DNA of 64,000 nucleotides from assembly GCA_003194525.1 (NCBI GenBank), contig NBIV01000066.1:248001-312000 (forward strand). Reading direction: 5' to 3'. The notes under the pieces were generated by a model that saw only the letters and a program-made list of their open reading frames with translations, had not been told where the DNA came from and made no database searches. The stretch comes from Gracilariopsis chorda (Eukaryota > Rhodophyta > Florideophyceae > Gracilariales > Gracilariaceae). Positions 51,649-62,821 of this stretch are shown one piece after another (the stretch's first letter is position 1; each line of letters starts with the position of its first letter). A program made the translations under genes and the position numbers.

Positions 51649-53385
51649 GTCTCAAAGCAAAGTTAATGAAACCCCCCGTTCTAGGATTTCCTGACTTTAA
51701 TGAACCCTTCATAGTTGAAACTGATGCATCCAGTGTTTCCCTAGGGGCAGTACTTTCTCAGAAGAAGGAGGGCAAACTACATCCTATACAGTTTGCCAGT
51801 CGTACGATGACAGCCGCCGAGAGACGTTATTCAGCCTGCGAACGCGAGGCATTAGCGGTCATCTTTGCGTTGAAGAAGTTTCGTGTTTACTTGCTATCCT
51901 CCCTCCCATTTACACTCATTACTGATCATCAGGCCTTGCAGTATGCATTTAGAAAACGAGATATCCATGGGAGACTGGCAAGATGGATTGATTTTCTTTC
52001 GGAATATGAATTTGAGATAAAGTACAGGCCAGGAGCAAGTAACCGTGTCGCAGACTACTTGTCGCGTATTGAAGTATCTGGGGAAGAGGAGACCAATGCA
52101 GTAGTACTAGCAGTTTCCTCGGAAATACCGATATTCGAAGACTTAGAGCAATTCCTTGTTGATACAGGGAACTACATCTTGGGGTTGACATTGGAGACTA
52201 AGGATCCCCTCGAGCGTCGCAAGATTAAGAGGAACGCGAAGAATTATATGGTGTGGAATGAAAGAATCTTCCGTAGAACTAAGAAAGGACCTCTAGTAAT
52301 ACCAGAAGTAAGGAACCGACTACAGATCTTAAGAAGTTTTCATGATGATATTGGACACTGGGACGTTATTAGTACCAAGCAATTTGTGCTTGAACGTTAC
52401 TGGTGGCCAGAGGTATACAAGCATGCTACGGAGTATGTAAGCAGTTGTGGTGGATGCCAGTCAGCAAAGAATATTCCGACGTATCGAAATACGCCCCGAT
52501 ACCCCTTGACGGGCCTATTTCATACGTTTTCTATCGATTTTGCAGGACCTCTACCCACGACAGTTCGGAAGAATAGATTCATGTTGGTAGGAGTAGAGCA
52601 TGTAACAGGTTGGCCGATTGCGAAAGCTAAACCGACATCAACCGCCAAGGAAGTGATTGAATTTCTAAAAGATGAAATCGTGACCCCATTCGGCCCGCCT
52701 TGCACCGTGGTCTCTGATAATGCTACTAGTTTTACTGCAAAAACTCTGTCATAATTCAACAACCACTTTTACTGCAAAAACTCTGTCAGAATTCAACAAC
52801 CACCATGGCATCACCTGGAAAACGGTGATGGCATATGCACCAATGTCGAACGGCAGAGCTGAACGGATGATTGGCATTCTAAAGAAGTCCATGACGAAGA
52901 GCATCTTAGAATACCAAGAGCCTTGGGACGAAGTTCTACAGAAGGTACTGTATGGATATAGGCGCCGTCATCTAAGAAATGGGCCTTCTCCATTTGAATT
53001 GCTGTATGGTGTTCCCCCACGCACGTCGCAAGATGACCCATCCGCTCTCGTCCTAAGCGGGGGCGACTTACATCGTGGGGTGAAATTAGAGTCTGCCTTG
53101 CGTCACAGAGCCACGCGAGCCCTGAAGCACGCAAACTCCCGGCAAGCTGCTAAGGATAAAGTCTTTCATGTAGGAAACGAAGTCCTAGTAGCTCGAGGAG
53201 CAAGTATGAACAAGGCCAAGAAATGGCCCCCATTTACATCCAAGTTCTATGGTCCTTGTACGATCTTTAGAGCTAAGCATCCTGCTTATACTCTAAGTTC
53301 AAGGCATGGAAAGATAAGCAGGAGTCCTATCCACGCTCGACGCCTGGTCCCATATGTAAGAAGACCAACAATTCTAGAGAATTGA
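51630..53385 (+). pseudogene. Gypsy RNase H-integrase (second element), broken by a 37-bp tandem duplication
   Basis: RNase H starts with 'FIVETDASSVSLGAVLSQ' and has 'EREALAVIFALKKF' and 'FTLITDHQALQYAF'. Integrase has 'HDDIGHWDVISTKQF' and 'CGGCQSAKN' for zinc, Asp in 'FSIDFAGPLPTT', Asp in 'TVVSDNATSFT' and Glu in 'MSNGRAERMIGILKK'. Bases 52730-52766 are repeated at 52767-52803 with one mismatch. The first copy brings a TAA and, since 37 is not a multiple of three, shifts the frame. The second copy restores the protein, which ends at 53385 after a GPC/F-type module. Without that duplication the integrase would be intact. Confidence 0.88.
52730..52803 (+). repeat. 37-bp direct tandem duplication inside integrase
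   Basis: Two adjacent copies (52730-52766, 52767-52803) differ by one base, TCATAATTC versus TCAGAATTC. This is the kind of change expected from replication slippage or strand transfer during reverse transcription. Confidence 0.95.
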
Positions 53386-53537
53386 AAGTAAGATGAATAC
53401 GCATGAGTAATTGGCTAAACAAATGTAGTATAAAACCTTGATATATGGTCGTAGGAAAGCAGATGCACATATGCAATTTGTGGGCAGTTTATTGAATCTA
53501 TGCATAGGGGTTGAAAGACTAGCCCTTAATGAAGAAC

Positions 53538-54782
53538 CTAATCGAGGACTATAACTTCCTCCTCGCGATGTGACGCATGCCTACAGCGACGCTTAGTGTG
53601 GTTATCATTGTGATGACGTGGACGTTTAGAAGAACCATGGGGAGTCAAGACTAGTTGCCGGATTTCGGTAACTTCAAGGAACTCAGAACCACTACCAACG
53701 CATCTCAGCAGTGAATGTGGGCAAAGTACCAATCTGTATGGCTCCATACTATCAATTATATGACCATGATCAGTATCGATTGCCAAAGTGTGGTAGACAC
53801 CCCCAGTTCCATGCAGGGTAAGAAGATAGACACCAGCAGGAAGATAAACAACATCTATGAGACGAATCGAGTGACTATGTCCATGAACCCTTTGAAGGTT
53901 TGCATCACGCTGAGAAAGGTGTTTTTGTAAATCACGGAGGTCTCGAATCCGAGGCGCGGGGATACCAAACTGCTCAAAAGCATTCTGATAACCTCGGAAC
54001 CTTTCCCAGTAATCATGACAAACAGAAGCGTGGAGGGCATGCAACCCATTGCATAACGCTGCGGGGAGACATAAACCAGTCTCGTCCCGGAAGCGAATGG
54101 GCTGCACGTGAGATAGCTCGTAATCCCTAAGGCTGGGATTGGGCTCTCTAGAACGGCCAGTAGACATTCGTAAGTAACGTCCTGGGTTCTTGAAGCACCA
54201 CTCGTCCACCTCGGAAATTGCCATGATTCGATTATCCGTGCAAAACCTAAAGTTTCCAGATTCGGTCACGGAATGAAACATCGATGCGTTGGAAGGAGTA
54301 CCGAAAATGCGAAGGGTATACAGATCAATGGCGTGTTCGCGCTGAGTAGCTTCGTCCACACCATAGTAGTATCCATGTTTGAATACTATTTTCTCAATTA
54401 CCCAAGAGTACCCCTCAAATGTGCTATAGTCGACGTTGTCCTTCACGGAAAGCGTCAGCCCTAAACGGTAGATATCATTGAAAGAGAGCTCCTCCCATGG
54501 GGATTCTTCAAGGAACATAAGAATATGCGGACCTAGAAGTTGCCAGAACTCTTCTCTCGTGAACTGACCTTCGTCGCCGTTGGAGCAACGTATGACAAAT
54601 TGACGTAGCCCTACCCGGCCGTCCAGAATCTTCACCTTCTCCACATCACCACGTCGAGAAAACCTCAAGAGAAGATTATCTCTAGGGTTAAATGGAATAG
54701 CTTTTATGCTTTTCGTTCCAATGTGATGATATGGAGGGGCTTCGCATACCGTCTTCTTAGCGGTGGGCTTTGTACGAGCCAT
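53538..54782 (-). CDS. Antisense accessory protein of the gypsy element: H3-tail-like N-terminus, papain-like triad
   Basis: 414 intact codons between pol and the 3' LTR, opposite to the element's genes. The start MARTKPTAKKT parallels the mature histone H3 N-terminus ARTKQTARKST at A1-R2-T3-K4, T6, A7 and K9, with Arg8 to Lys and Ser10 to Thr. Residues ~45-80 and ~120-150 are beta/aromatic-rich ('YSWVIEKIVFKHGYYYGVD') and faintly chromo-like. Cys238 in 'DETGLCLPAALCNGL', His331 in 'GGVYHTLAIDTD' and Asp344 in 'HIIDSMEP' have the order and spacing of a papain-fold (OTU/C39-like) peptidase. The C-terminus is basic ('KRPRHHNDNHTKRRCRH'), likely nuclear. No named family was recognised. Some plant gypsy elements also carry antisense ORFs here. 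The open frame amid broken pol suggests selection or recent origin. Confidence 0.8.
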   Translation of the reverse strand: MARTKPTAKKTVCEAPPYHHIGTKSIKAIPFNPRDNLLLRFSRRGDVEKVKILDGRVGLRQFVIRCSNGDEGQFTREEFWQLLGPHILMFLEESPWEELSFNDIYRLGLTLSVKDNVDYSTFEGYSWVIEKIVFKHGYYYGVDEATQREHAIDLYTLRIFGTPSNASMFHSVTESGNFRFCTDNRIMAISEVDEWCFKNPGRYLRMSTGRSREPNPSLRDYELSHVQPIRFRDETGLCLPAALCNGLHALHASVCHDYWERFRGYQNAFEQFGIPAPRIRDLRDLQKHLSQRDANLQRVHGHSHSIRLIDVVYLPAGVYLLTLHGTGGVYHTLAIDTDHGHIIDSMEPYRLVLCPHSLLRCVGSGSEFLEVTEIRQLVLTPHGSSKRPRHHNDNHTKRRCRHASHREEEVIVLD

Positions 54783-55016
54783 TTTGGTTCTCTTGGTTAC
54801 TTTAATACTACAAGTCAGCTTGTATTAAGAGTATACTAGGGGACTTAAACCCCACTTTAGTACGTCTCAATTAATGCAAACGTGTCTTACCGTAAGCTTA
54901 CAGTAACCTTTATTAACCAGGATAAGTAACCGCTAGACGAAGTAACCGTTTCTGAAGCCTTGTTCAAGAAGATGTGTACGCTAACCCCAATGCTATACCG
55001 AAAGGTGGTGGCGTAG

Positions 55017-55350
55017 AGCGCAGGGTGGAAACAGGAGTGGCGCAAAGCGCAAAGCGCAGAGCGCAGAGCGCAGAGCGCAAGGCAGTGCGGGGCGGAGCGC
55101 AGAGCGCAGAGCGCAAGGCAGGGAGTGGCGGAGCAGGCAGTGCAGGGCGTGGCGGAGCAGGCAGTGCGGGGCGTGGCGGAGCAGGCAGTGCGGGGCGTGG
55201 CGGAGCAGGCAGTGCAGGGCGTGGTGGAGCAGGCAGAGCGAAAATGGCGCGTTGGGGCGTGGCGGAGCAGGCAGTGCAGGGCATGGTGGAGCAGGCAGAG
55301 CGAAGATGGCGCGTCGGGGCGCGGCGAAGCAGGCACTGCGAAGATGGCGC
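55017..55350. repeat. GC-rich minisatellite in the 3' region of the second gypsy element
   Basis: Begins with 7-bp units (AGCGCAG-like), then 24-bp units of the type GGCGGAGCAGGCAGTGCAGGGCGT, repeated about five times with small variations. Several long frames on both strands here are only products of the repeat. Confidence 0.85.
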
Positions 55351-55442
55351 GTTGGGGCGAGGCGAGGACACAAAATGATGTCAGAGTGACGGGAGAGAAG
55401 AGGAAAGCAAGAGAAAAACTTACGCTGATATAGCCGCCCGTG

Positions 55443-55463
55443 GCGGCGGCTTGGGAGGCGGAC
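55443..55463 (+). promoter_or_regulatory. Polypurine tract of the second gypsy element
   Basis: GGCGGCTTGGGAGGCGGAC abuts the 3' LTR start at 55464. Confidence 0.65.
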
Positions 55464-55633
55464 TGTAGAGGCTGTCCACGTGGACGGACTTGGCTGGCGC
55501 GTATGGCACGCCAGCCTTTATGAAGACGTCTGATTGGCCCTCCAGCGATCTCGCTGGAGGGCCAGAGTCAATAAAAGCCAGCCCCTCCCCCCTTCCCATC
55601 CGAAGGGGGAGGCAAGCCGCTTTGTTGCTTTCA
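55464..55633 (+). repeat. 3' LTR of the second gypsy element
   Basis: Differs from the 5' LTR at three sites, all in its first 55 bp. It keeps the 10-bp-arm hairpin and AATAAAAG. Confidence 0.95.
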
Positions 55634-55638
55634 TAACC

Positions 55639-58600
55639 CTTACCCTTAACTTTTGGAAGTACAGCGCTGCCTTGACCCGTTAACAAGGTCACGCGTCATC
55701 CCCAGTTGCTCGTGAACAGCTTGTGTTCGATGAACCAATGGCAAGTGTTCAAGTTACGGAATGCTTTCAGATCCACCCCTCATAGTCCTGTGCCAAGCTG
55801 CCACTGAGGCAGTGGAGCCCTTCGTAGAAAAAGTTGTGTCCTAACAACTTTGTTAAGCAAAAATCCGCATCCATTGTGCCATCGCAGCGCTGCCAGCCCA
55901 TGCAAAGTGATGGTTCTTTCCAGCGGTCACCCACTTCACACATGTTCCAAGAACATAAGCTGAACCTCCTCATGCTTCACAACAAATAACACCGTTAGCG
56001 CGGGCTCAATCTTCAGAGAGTCAGGACGGGTAGTCAAGCCGGAAGCAAAACAGGAATTGGGTGGTCGTCGCGTGTTGGAAAGACTGAGTGGACCCTAAAC
56101 TGCGTCGTCTACTTCCCAGCGGCAGCCATGAAACGGTCGGTTAAGAGGGACTACTGCCAGACACTAGCCTAGGAAATAATGTAAATATAAAACCAATATT
56201 ATGGCACACATGCTCGGCCAATCCCTACACGTTTGTGTTACTTCCCAGCTCAGGAGATCATCTGATTGAGCGCCGAGTCCCCTGACACGTATTCCACTAC
56301 GTCCAAACTCCCAACCGGGCCAGCAATCATGCATCCGAGGTTTCCAATTCAGGTATCCACTGGAATTCGGGCTATCCCTCACGTCACATCCAGGCCAACG
56401 AGTCATGTATCTGAGTCACATCCGATCGTTCGGTACCACCTCTATATGAGTGGAGTCCTTCCCTCACGCCCGAGGGTCCATTGCACTACAAATACTTCAA
56501 CGTATCGAGGAATCGTGCATATGGAGAAGTATCTTAAGGGGATAACCTGGCATAGTTCGACATTGGTCACTTCGAAGCAACAACGCTGGTAACCATCGAC
56601 TTTGATATGCTCTGTTGGGCAAGACCAATCATCCCTGTACAGTTGTCGTTCATCTGAAGTTCTGAAACGCAAGAGACGTTGTCCGAGAGGATTCTATTTG
56701 AGCGCGAGGCGCGTTCTCGACATGGCTATTTAATTTTTTAAACCCATATCGATACCGAAAGGTATCTTCCACAAAGATTCAGGGGTCGCTTTGCAGCGTT
56801 ATCCCCATGATGCGGTCAGGTTGAGGTACCCAAGTGGTGCTACCCATAACCCCCCTGTTTAACTCATATAAGCTCCTTCATCATTGATGATCCAAAATAT
56901 GGTATTTTTCACTCATTTCGGAAGAGTGGGCTACCTGCATAGCGGTTCTCTCTTCTGGGAAGCTTATGATAATTACCGTCTTTGGTTCGTATCGCCAATG
57001 GTTACGAAAATTAACAACCAGCTTGATCTGCTTATCCCATTAGGATGCAAAGACAATATTAATGGAGTGTTATATATCGTATGTGTGAGAGATCAGGTCA
57101 ACTCGTGTAGCGTTCCATGGAATAACCGTAGTCAGGGTCCATGAAATCCTGGTGACAAATCTCCAGGTCGCTGGCATCCAACTTCTGGGGGCTTCGTATA
57201 TTAGGACCCTTATATAGGTGGAACGGTGTCCTGTGCTAATGAACCCAAACAGCGCAGTCTTTGGCGGCCCATACCAGCTGGTCATTGGACAGGATTCGTG
57301 TTTCATGACGATTACGAGCCGTTGGTTGACTTCAATGATCTGGTGATAAACGGAGAGGCTAACGAGAGTCGCGGCTTTTGCCATAGACCAGTAATAGATT
57401 CGGCGAGTCTGAGCAATGCTGGGGCGTCCAGTCAATTGGATGCTCCAGAGGGGGGGGCTTTGTAATTCAGATGGGTGCGTTGCAACCTCTAGCAAAATGT
57501 ACTGCCTCCGGTTGTACCTGATATTCACCTCCTCGTGCTGCGCGAAAACCTCCTAAACCTTAGAACCCCGATACCTTCAGATATGTCAGATGTTAGACAG
57601 CTCCCAGCTCTTGCGATGGCAAATCATGTTCAATCAAACAGTCTTTTTGGTGCGGGCTATTCGTCCGGAAAACTTGTACTCGGTATTATGGCCTTCATGT
57701 ACCAGTGATAACTCTTGCAGTAGCTTCTGGAATAAACCAAACTTGTGGTTCTCCGTACTACTTCATTCCTCATGCCTCTTCTGCACTCTTCACCTCATAG
57801 TGTTCTTGCTCATCATGACTTTTCTTCTTTAAACCGTTAATCTGGTATAAAAGTTAACCCGGTAGCCTTCCAATTACTATAGTTCATTTACTTCTTGTTC
57901 CATCCGTGAGGATCATTTTCTTCTTCTTCTTTTGTTCCAGCTTCTCCGCTTCGCGGCCACACAATACCCTCGGATGACTGGGTATGGTTCTACCATACTT
58001 TGGCTTCATCCACCGTTACTGGTATGGATTTCCGAGTCGTTCGGTGATATTGTAGGACTTTACTTTTAGGCAGGTGTTCGATTGATTCTATCGTGTATTC
58101 TTCTGGACGGTATCTATACCAACGGATTTCGTAATAAACCATCCCTTAAGGGTCATATTCGTGACGCACGATGCGCTCGATGGCGAATCCTCGTAAGTAA
58201 GAGTTGGATTTCACGTTTCCCATGTACGTATTCCCGAAAAGGAGAGCCCTTCTGGGGTACCAAGGGACTTTCTTTTAACGCAGATAGAGGGTATTCCGGT
58301 TCTTGGCGACCACGGACTCGAAATTTACTTTCAGTGGTTCCATTGTATCAGCTGAACCGTAACTTCTGTTATAAGGGTCGTAGCGTAAAACTGAAGATAT
58401 GTCCAGATAGAACTCGCGTTACGTAGGAATAAGTTCTCACTTGAGGACCCTGAAGTCATTAACAAGCGAACAGTAGCGTCCGAGAATCGGTTACTCCCTC
58501 ACAGGGTCGGGATTACCGTTTGACGAAAATACCATTGTGCTGCACTTCCTGAGCACGGAGGGGGGTCGCCCAGCCTCAGTGCGCGCAAACTGTATTATGT

Positions 58601-59190
58601 TTGGATGACAGTCCTCGCTGATCGTCCAAAAAGTGTCCGTGCCACTTCACGTAAACCATTGCTGATGGGTGCCAGGAGTTGTCATGTACACGGGTAAGAT
58701 GTCCGCTGCTTTTGCACGTCAGTGCTCCACAACGCAATAGTTGTTTCAAGTCTACATGCGTATACCGGCTATGCGTTGCATGACGCACGTATGCGTGCAC
58801 TTCCGACACGGCGTGGCGGGCGTCTCTATGTCTTCCCGCTTCAAGATTTGCACGAGATTCTCATTCTTTTCTCCCCGAGCGGGGATTACAAGCATCAAGG
58901 CATGGTGTACATCCGATCGTCGGAGTCCATGCCATCATCAAGATAAAACAAATCACGGTTGGCCGAAATCCGGCGCGGTTCGCCGCTATTCCAAGGACCA
59001 ACGCCTTGCGTGTTATCGCTACTCCCAAGTCCGAACTCAAGCAGACGATCCACGGGGGCAGACGCGGTTACCGCGGTTTCTCCTTTTCGAGGGAGTTCTC
59101 TAGTAGGGTTTCCATATTCTATGCGGGGCTGGGCATCCATTTCTCGCACTGTGCGATTAATGTTTTGGTGCTCCGTTGATAGCGGCTAGT
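55639..59190 (-). mobile_element. Decayed hairpin-dense retroelement sequence, including an LTR end at about 56490
   Basis: The stretch before 56490 ends CCCTC…GAGGG then CCATTGCACTACA, the exact layout of the outer end of LTRs A-D, so it is an LTR remnant in the same orientation. Beyond it, short stem-loops stay dense: 57982-57998 (7-bp arms), 58109-58120, 58143-58152, 58873-58884, 58975-58986 (GCGG-TTCG-CCGC) and 59063-59075. No gag-pol protein is readable. A minus-strand frame at 58895-59149 (Arg/Ser/Gly-rich) could be a gag N-terminus. Confidence 0.45.
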
Positions 59191-61375
59191 CGCCGGAGTA
59201 TTACAGTGTGCTGCACCATAGTCGGGATAAGTCTGCAGTATTCAAGATACCCCAGCGAATAAAGCGCTACTGCACTCTGCGAACACTGTTTTGGAAGCTG
59301 ATATAGGCTGACTGCTGCGGTGAATCTAGGGGTTGTGGTGGCTGGCGTTGGAGTAGAAGGCCCCTTAAGGCGCCTGTTATCGACAAAGTTTCTGGCCAAT
59401 CTTTTCTACTAACGCATTGTTCCATTTGCTGCTAGCTTGGTGGGAGGCTCAAGTAACGTCACAAATTTGCGCACTAGACCTAGGTACGCGGAAAGCCTTC
59501 TCCATCATCAATTAAATAATTTTCTACTAAATGGTCCTCGAGCACCAGAGCAATAGTGCATGCCCGTGTGCGGCACTTGCATTATACGCTCTGAAAGGCA
59601 GCCTCATAAGAATGGCACAGGTATGACTCCAACACTACAACAAAAGGAATGCGACACGTGCCTGGGTGAGGAGCCATCAGCGAGACACCACACTCGCTGT
59701 TCTCTCTCTCTAAATCATGTCGTTATTCTTCCTTCTCTACCCAAACAATGTTTCTCCTTTCTTTCCTCTTGCATCAGTTTACACCTCACCGTGCCATGTT
59801 TTGACCCCCACAACTCTCAACTGTTTTACACACGTTTATCGAGACGGACGTCATCGAGAACAACGAAAAAGACTCCAATCTCCCGCTGGAATATATGAAG
59901 GCAGCCTTAGCATGTCCATGATTTTCTTATCACCACAAATATATCCACCTCAGGGAGATTTTGCCGTCTTCTGTAGCTCTGGAGAAATGTTGGAGGGTCT
60001 TAGACAATTACAAGGACGCTGTCTGTACTGTTTTCGAGGCGCTATATCAAGTCCCAAAGCGCAAGAAGGAAGCTTGTACATGTTCTGAAGGCGAAAGTAG
60101 TGCTTTACATGAGAAGAAAGGTTTCTGTTTTTTATCATTCCTTTCTCAGATTTCTTTTTACACTTATGTATCTTCTTAAATAACAAAAAATCAAGTTGTG
60201 TTCTTCAATTACAATTTTACAACAAATTGAAAAGTTTTATTGAGTTCAATCAAATAAACAAATCAAAGTTCTCTTTGCACTTCACGTATATAGGCTTTTC
60301 AAAATATCCAGTTACTAGCAAACCTCAACTTCTTAAAAGTGTACCAGTAATGCCATTGATAACATTCTATATACTGTAAGGCAACTTATAGCAATGCAGA
60401 ATAATTCTTATAATACAATAAGAAAAAAGTTAATTGGTATGTGTAAACATCATTTTTTAAATATTATACACTCACAAAAGCAAACCAACTTGTTAAGTTT
60501 TATTGAAATTTAATATGCAAATAGATTTTTTAAACATTCACGTTAAGATGATCAATTTGGCTAACTTAGTTATTATGTTCTGAAGTATTGTTTATAATAC
60601 CGGTAATTATTTTATTAGGATGCTGCAAGGTATCAAAATGCTATGCAATTGAAGTGAATTTTACCGGCCGAAGCTTGCATTTTCTATCAGGTCAAAGTTT
60701 GCGTTATTAAAGAATGTACATGTTACTAAAAGGTGCAATCATTGAGAGGTAGGTATGCTTGGTATGTTGTGCATTAATGTACTTCTTTTGATTTCCGTGA
60801 AAAATGAAATGCTTTGTTGACGTTAAAACGTTTCTATTGGTTGGATGGGTGACACTCAAAGAAGTCAAGGTTTTATACACTCTTACTTCCCATTTTTCTG
60901 AGGTACCGGACTCTGATTGGTTGTTTCTTGTACATATGCGACGTGTCGTAGACACACCCGTGGATAGAGAGATCAGCTGCATGCCACCTACAACACTCGT
61001 GCAGTTGCGTATGTGAATGGACTGACTGTGGCAGCTCATTAGAACGAGCCACAGGGTCCACACACTAGACGTCTGGAGATAATATAAATAGACTGAGCGT
61101 TTTCACTCCCCCAAGGAGAAAGAAAAGGGGGGAGCGACAACCGCTACAGTGGGAGGATCCGAGAAATCACAGTTTCACAGTTTCACAAACATGGAGCGAA
61201 TCAAAGTGGCTAGAAACGCTCGTCTTGTTGCCTGAAAGTGTGGAAACTGTGACCCAAAGCACATACCCGCCACACTTTCGCAATTGCTCTATGGTGCAAT
61301 GGGAAGCAAGATTTGAATAAGAAAACAAGCACTCCTTCTATCTTTACGCATAAATGATCATCGACTAACTCTAAT
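59191..61375. other. Intergenic, AT-rich, no gene recognised
   Basis: Especially AT-rich from about 60130 to 60660. Short frames on both strands have no recognisable motif. A TATA box near its right end is listed separately. Confidence 0.5.
61083..61090 (+). promoter_or_regulatory. TATA-box TATAAATA upstream of the second Harbinger transposase
   Basis: About 290 bp before the first Met of the transposase, followed by a purine-rich stretch. It is a plausible core promoter, not proven. Confidence 0.4.
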
Positions 61376-62821
61376 GTGATGAGTTCTTCTTTTCTAAAAG
61401 CTCACATGGATTCAGACGTAGAGCTTATTCTCATCCTTGCCGTTGCAATAACCAACATTTTCTTTGTACTACATCAATCTCGACCGTCGCACAACAAGTC
61501 GTGCCAAATATTAAAGTACACTACACATGGCATACAACACCCCCTTTGCCAAGAAACTTCATGGAAACGTCTTCTGAGAAACGCTGATGACTCTCAGTTT
61601 GTTGTGGCGCAAGCGGTGCCTCGCTTCTTATTCTTTGGTGAACTTCTTCCATGGTTTGACAAAAGAAGATGGGAAGTGCACAATGGTTCTCCATTTCACC
61701 ATACTACTTCTTCGCGTGGTCGAAAGCCTCTCCTAAACTCAGAAGTCTTGTTGGGGCTTGTACTTTCGTACATATGAACGAAAGATGTGATGTACGAACT
61801 ATGCAGAGCTTTTGGAATCACGCCAAGTTCACTATCGGAATGGTTAGATTATTCGTTGGAGATTCTGTGGGATGTGATGAGAGACCCAAGCTACGAGGCC
61901 TTTCGAATCGTATGGCCAACTGTCGCCGAAATGGAAGAATCAACACAGCTGTTGCAGAAGTATCGATCGTATGGGTATGCACTGCGGGGAGTTTTCGGTA
62001 TGACAGACGGAGTGCGCTTCAAATGTGTTAGTTTCGACGATATGGATGCGCAGAATGCGTATTTTCAAGCTTTCACGCAGCAAGTTGAGGTAAAGAACCT
62101 TCTTGTGTGGAACTTCAAGGGCGAGATAATCCACATTGCGTTAAACTTTCCGGGAAGTTGGCATGATAGTAAACTCGCCTATGTTTCAGGACTTTATTGG
62201 CCCTATCTAAAAGACGATACGATCACACCTCCAGGTTATGCTATTCTGGGTGATAGCGCCTTTGTCAACAATACACGGGTGACAAATGGGAAGGTTCTGC
62301 GAGCACGAAAGCTCAATGAGATGAAGACTATTCCCAAGTCCGACGAGTGCGCCGCAATCGAGCTATTGCTTCAACGGTTATATCCGAGCAAGCGGCAGAG
62401 TGCAGAGTGGGGAGTTCGGGGGTTGCGTGCAACGTTTCGCCGCTTGAGTACGACACTTCCATCCAACTCGCGTAAACGAGGCGGACTGCTCAGCGTGGCC
62501 TGTTACCTTTCTAACTATCGCACAAGAAAGGTTGAATACAATCAAGTAAGGACTGTGTACGGCTCCTTCTGACGTGTATATGCCTGGAATGGGCGTGCTG
62601 CACGAGGTGCAAATCATGCCGAACGCCAGAAAATTTGGACTGCGCTGGATAGGCGAACAACGATAGCGAAACAGTGGGAGCGGTATGTTTGTAGAGATAT
62701 GAAAGAGGCTGCGAAAGCGTTAGGCGGTATTGCAGGGGAATTAGCACGGTTCTGCAACGAGGCATCTGGCCGACGCCCTGAGCGCCAGCATGAAGTTGTG
62801 GTTGTCGGCGGTGAGGTATAG
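61376..62821 (+). pseudogene. PIF/Harbinger-type DDE transposase with two in-frame TGA codons
   Basis: One frame from Met 61376 to TAG 62819-62821. It is interrupted by TGA at 61775-61777 (between 'LLGLVLSYI' and 'TKDVMYELCRAFGIT') and 62570-62572 (between 'VRTVYGSF' and 'RVYAWNGRAARGANH'). Counting from Met 61787, the catalytic residues are Asp74 ('FGMTDGVRF'), Asp127 ('LNFPGSWHDSKLA'), Asp156 ('AILGDSAFV') and Glu207 ('RQSAEWGVRGLR'), all present. The tail after the second TGA ('ERQKIWTALDRRTTIAKQWE', then Ala/Glu-rich helix) is coherent protein, so the gene originally ran to 62821. Both TGAs are one C-to-T step from CGA (Arg). No Myb-like partner was recognised nearby. Confidence 0.8.

Larger units (their letters stand above)
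48489..55633 (+). mobile_element. Second Ty3/gypsy retrotransposon, 170-bp LTRs, with an antisense ORF
   Basis: LTRs 48489-48658 and 55464-55633 differ at 3 of 170 positions. The target duplication TAACC (48484-48488 and 55634-55638) is perfect. Gag-PR-RT-RH-IN lie on +, followed by an intact 414-codon ORF on the opposite strand, a minisatellite and a polypurine tract. A 1-bp deletion and a 37-bp duplication break pol. It has no chromodomain and almost no small hairpins, so it is a different lineage from the 13677 element. Confidence 0.95.

Noticed and set aside
54887..55378. Ala/Pro/Cys-rich or Gly/Ala-rich frames on both strands
   Set aside because: Products of the GC-rich minisatellite.
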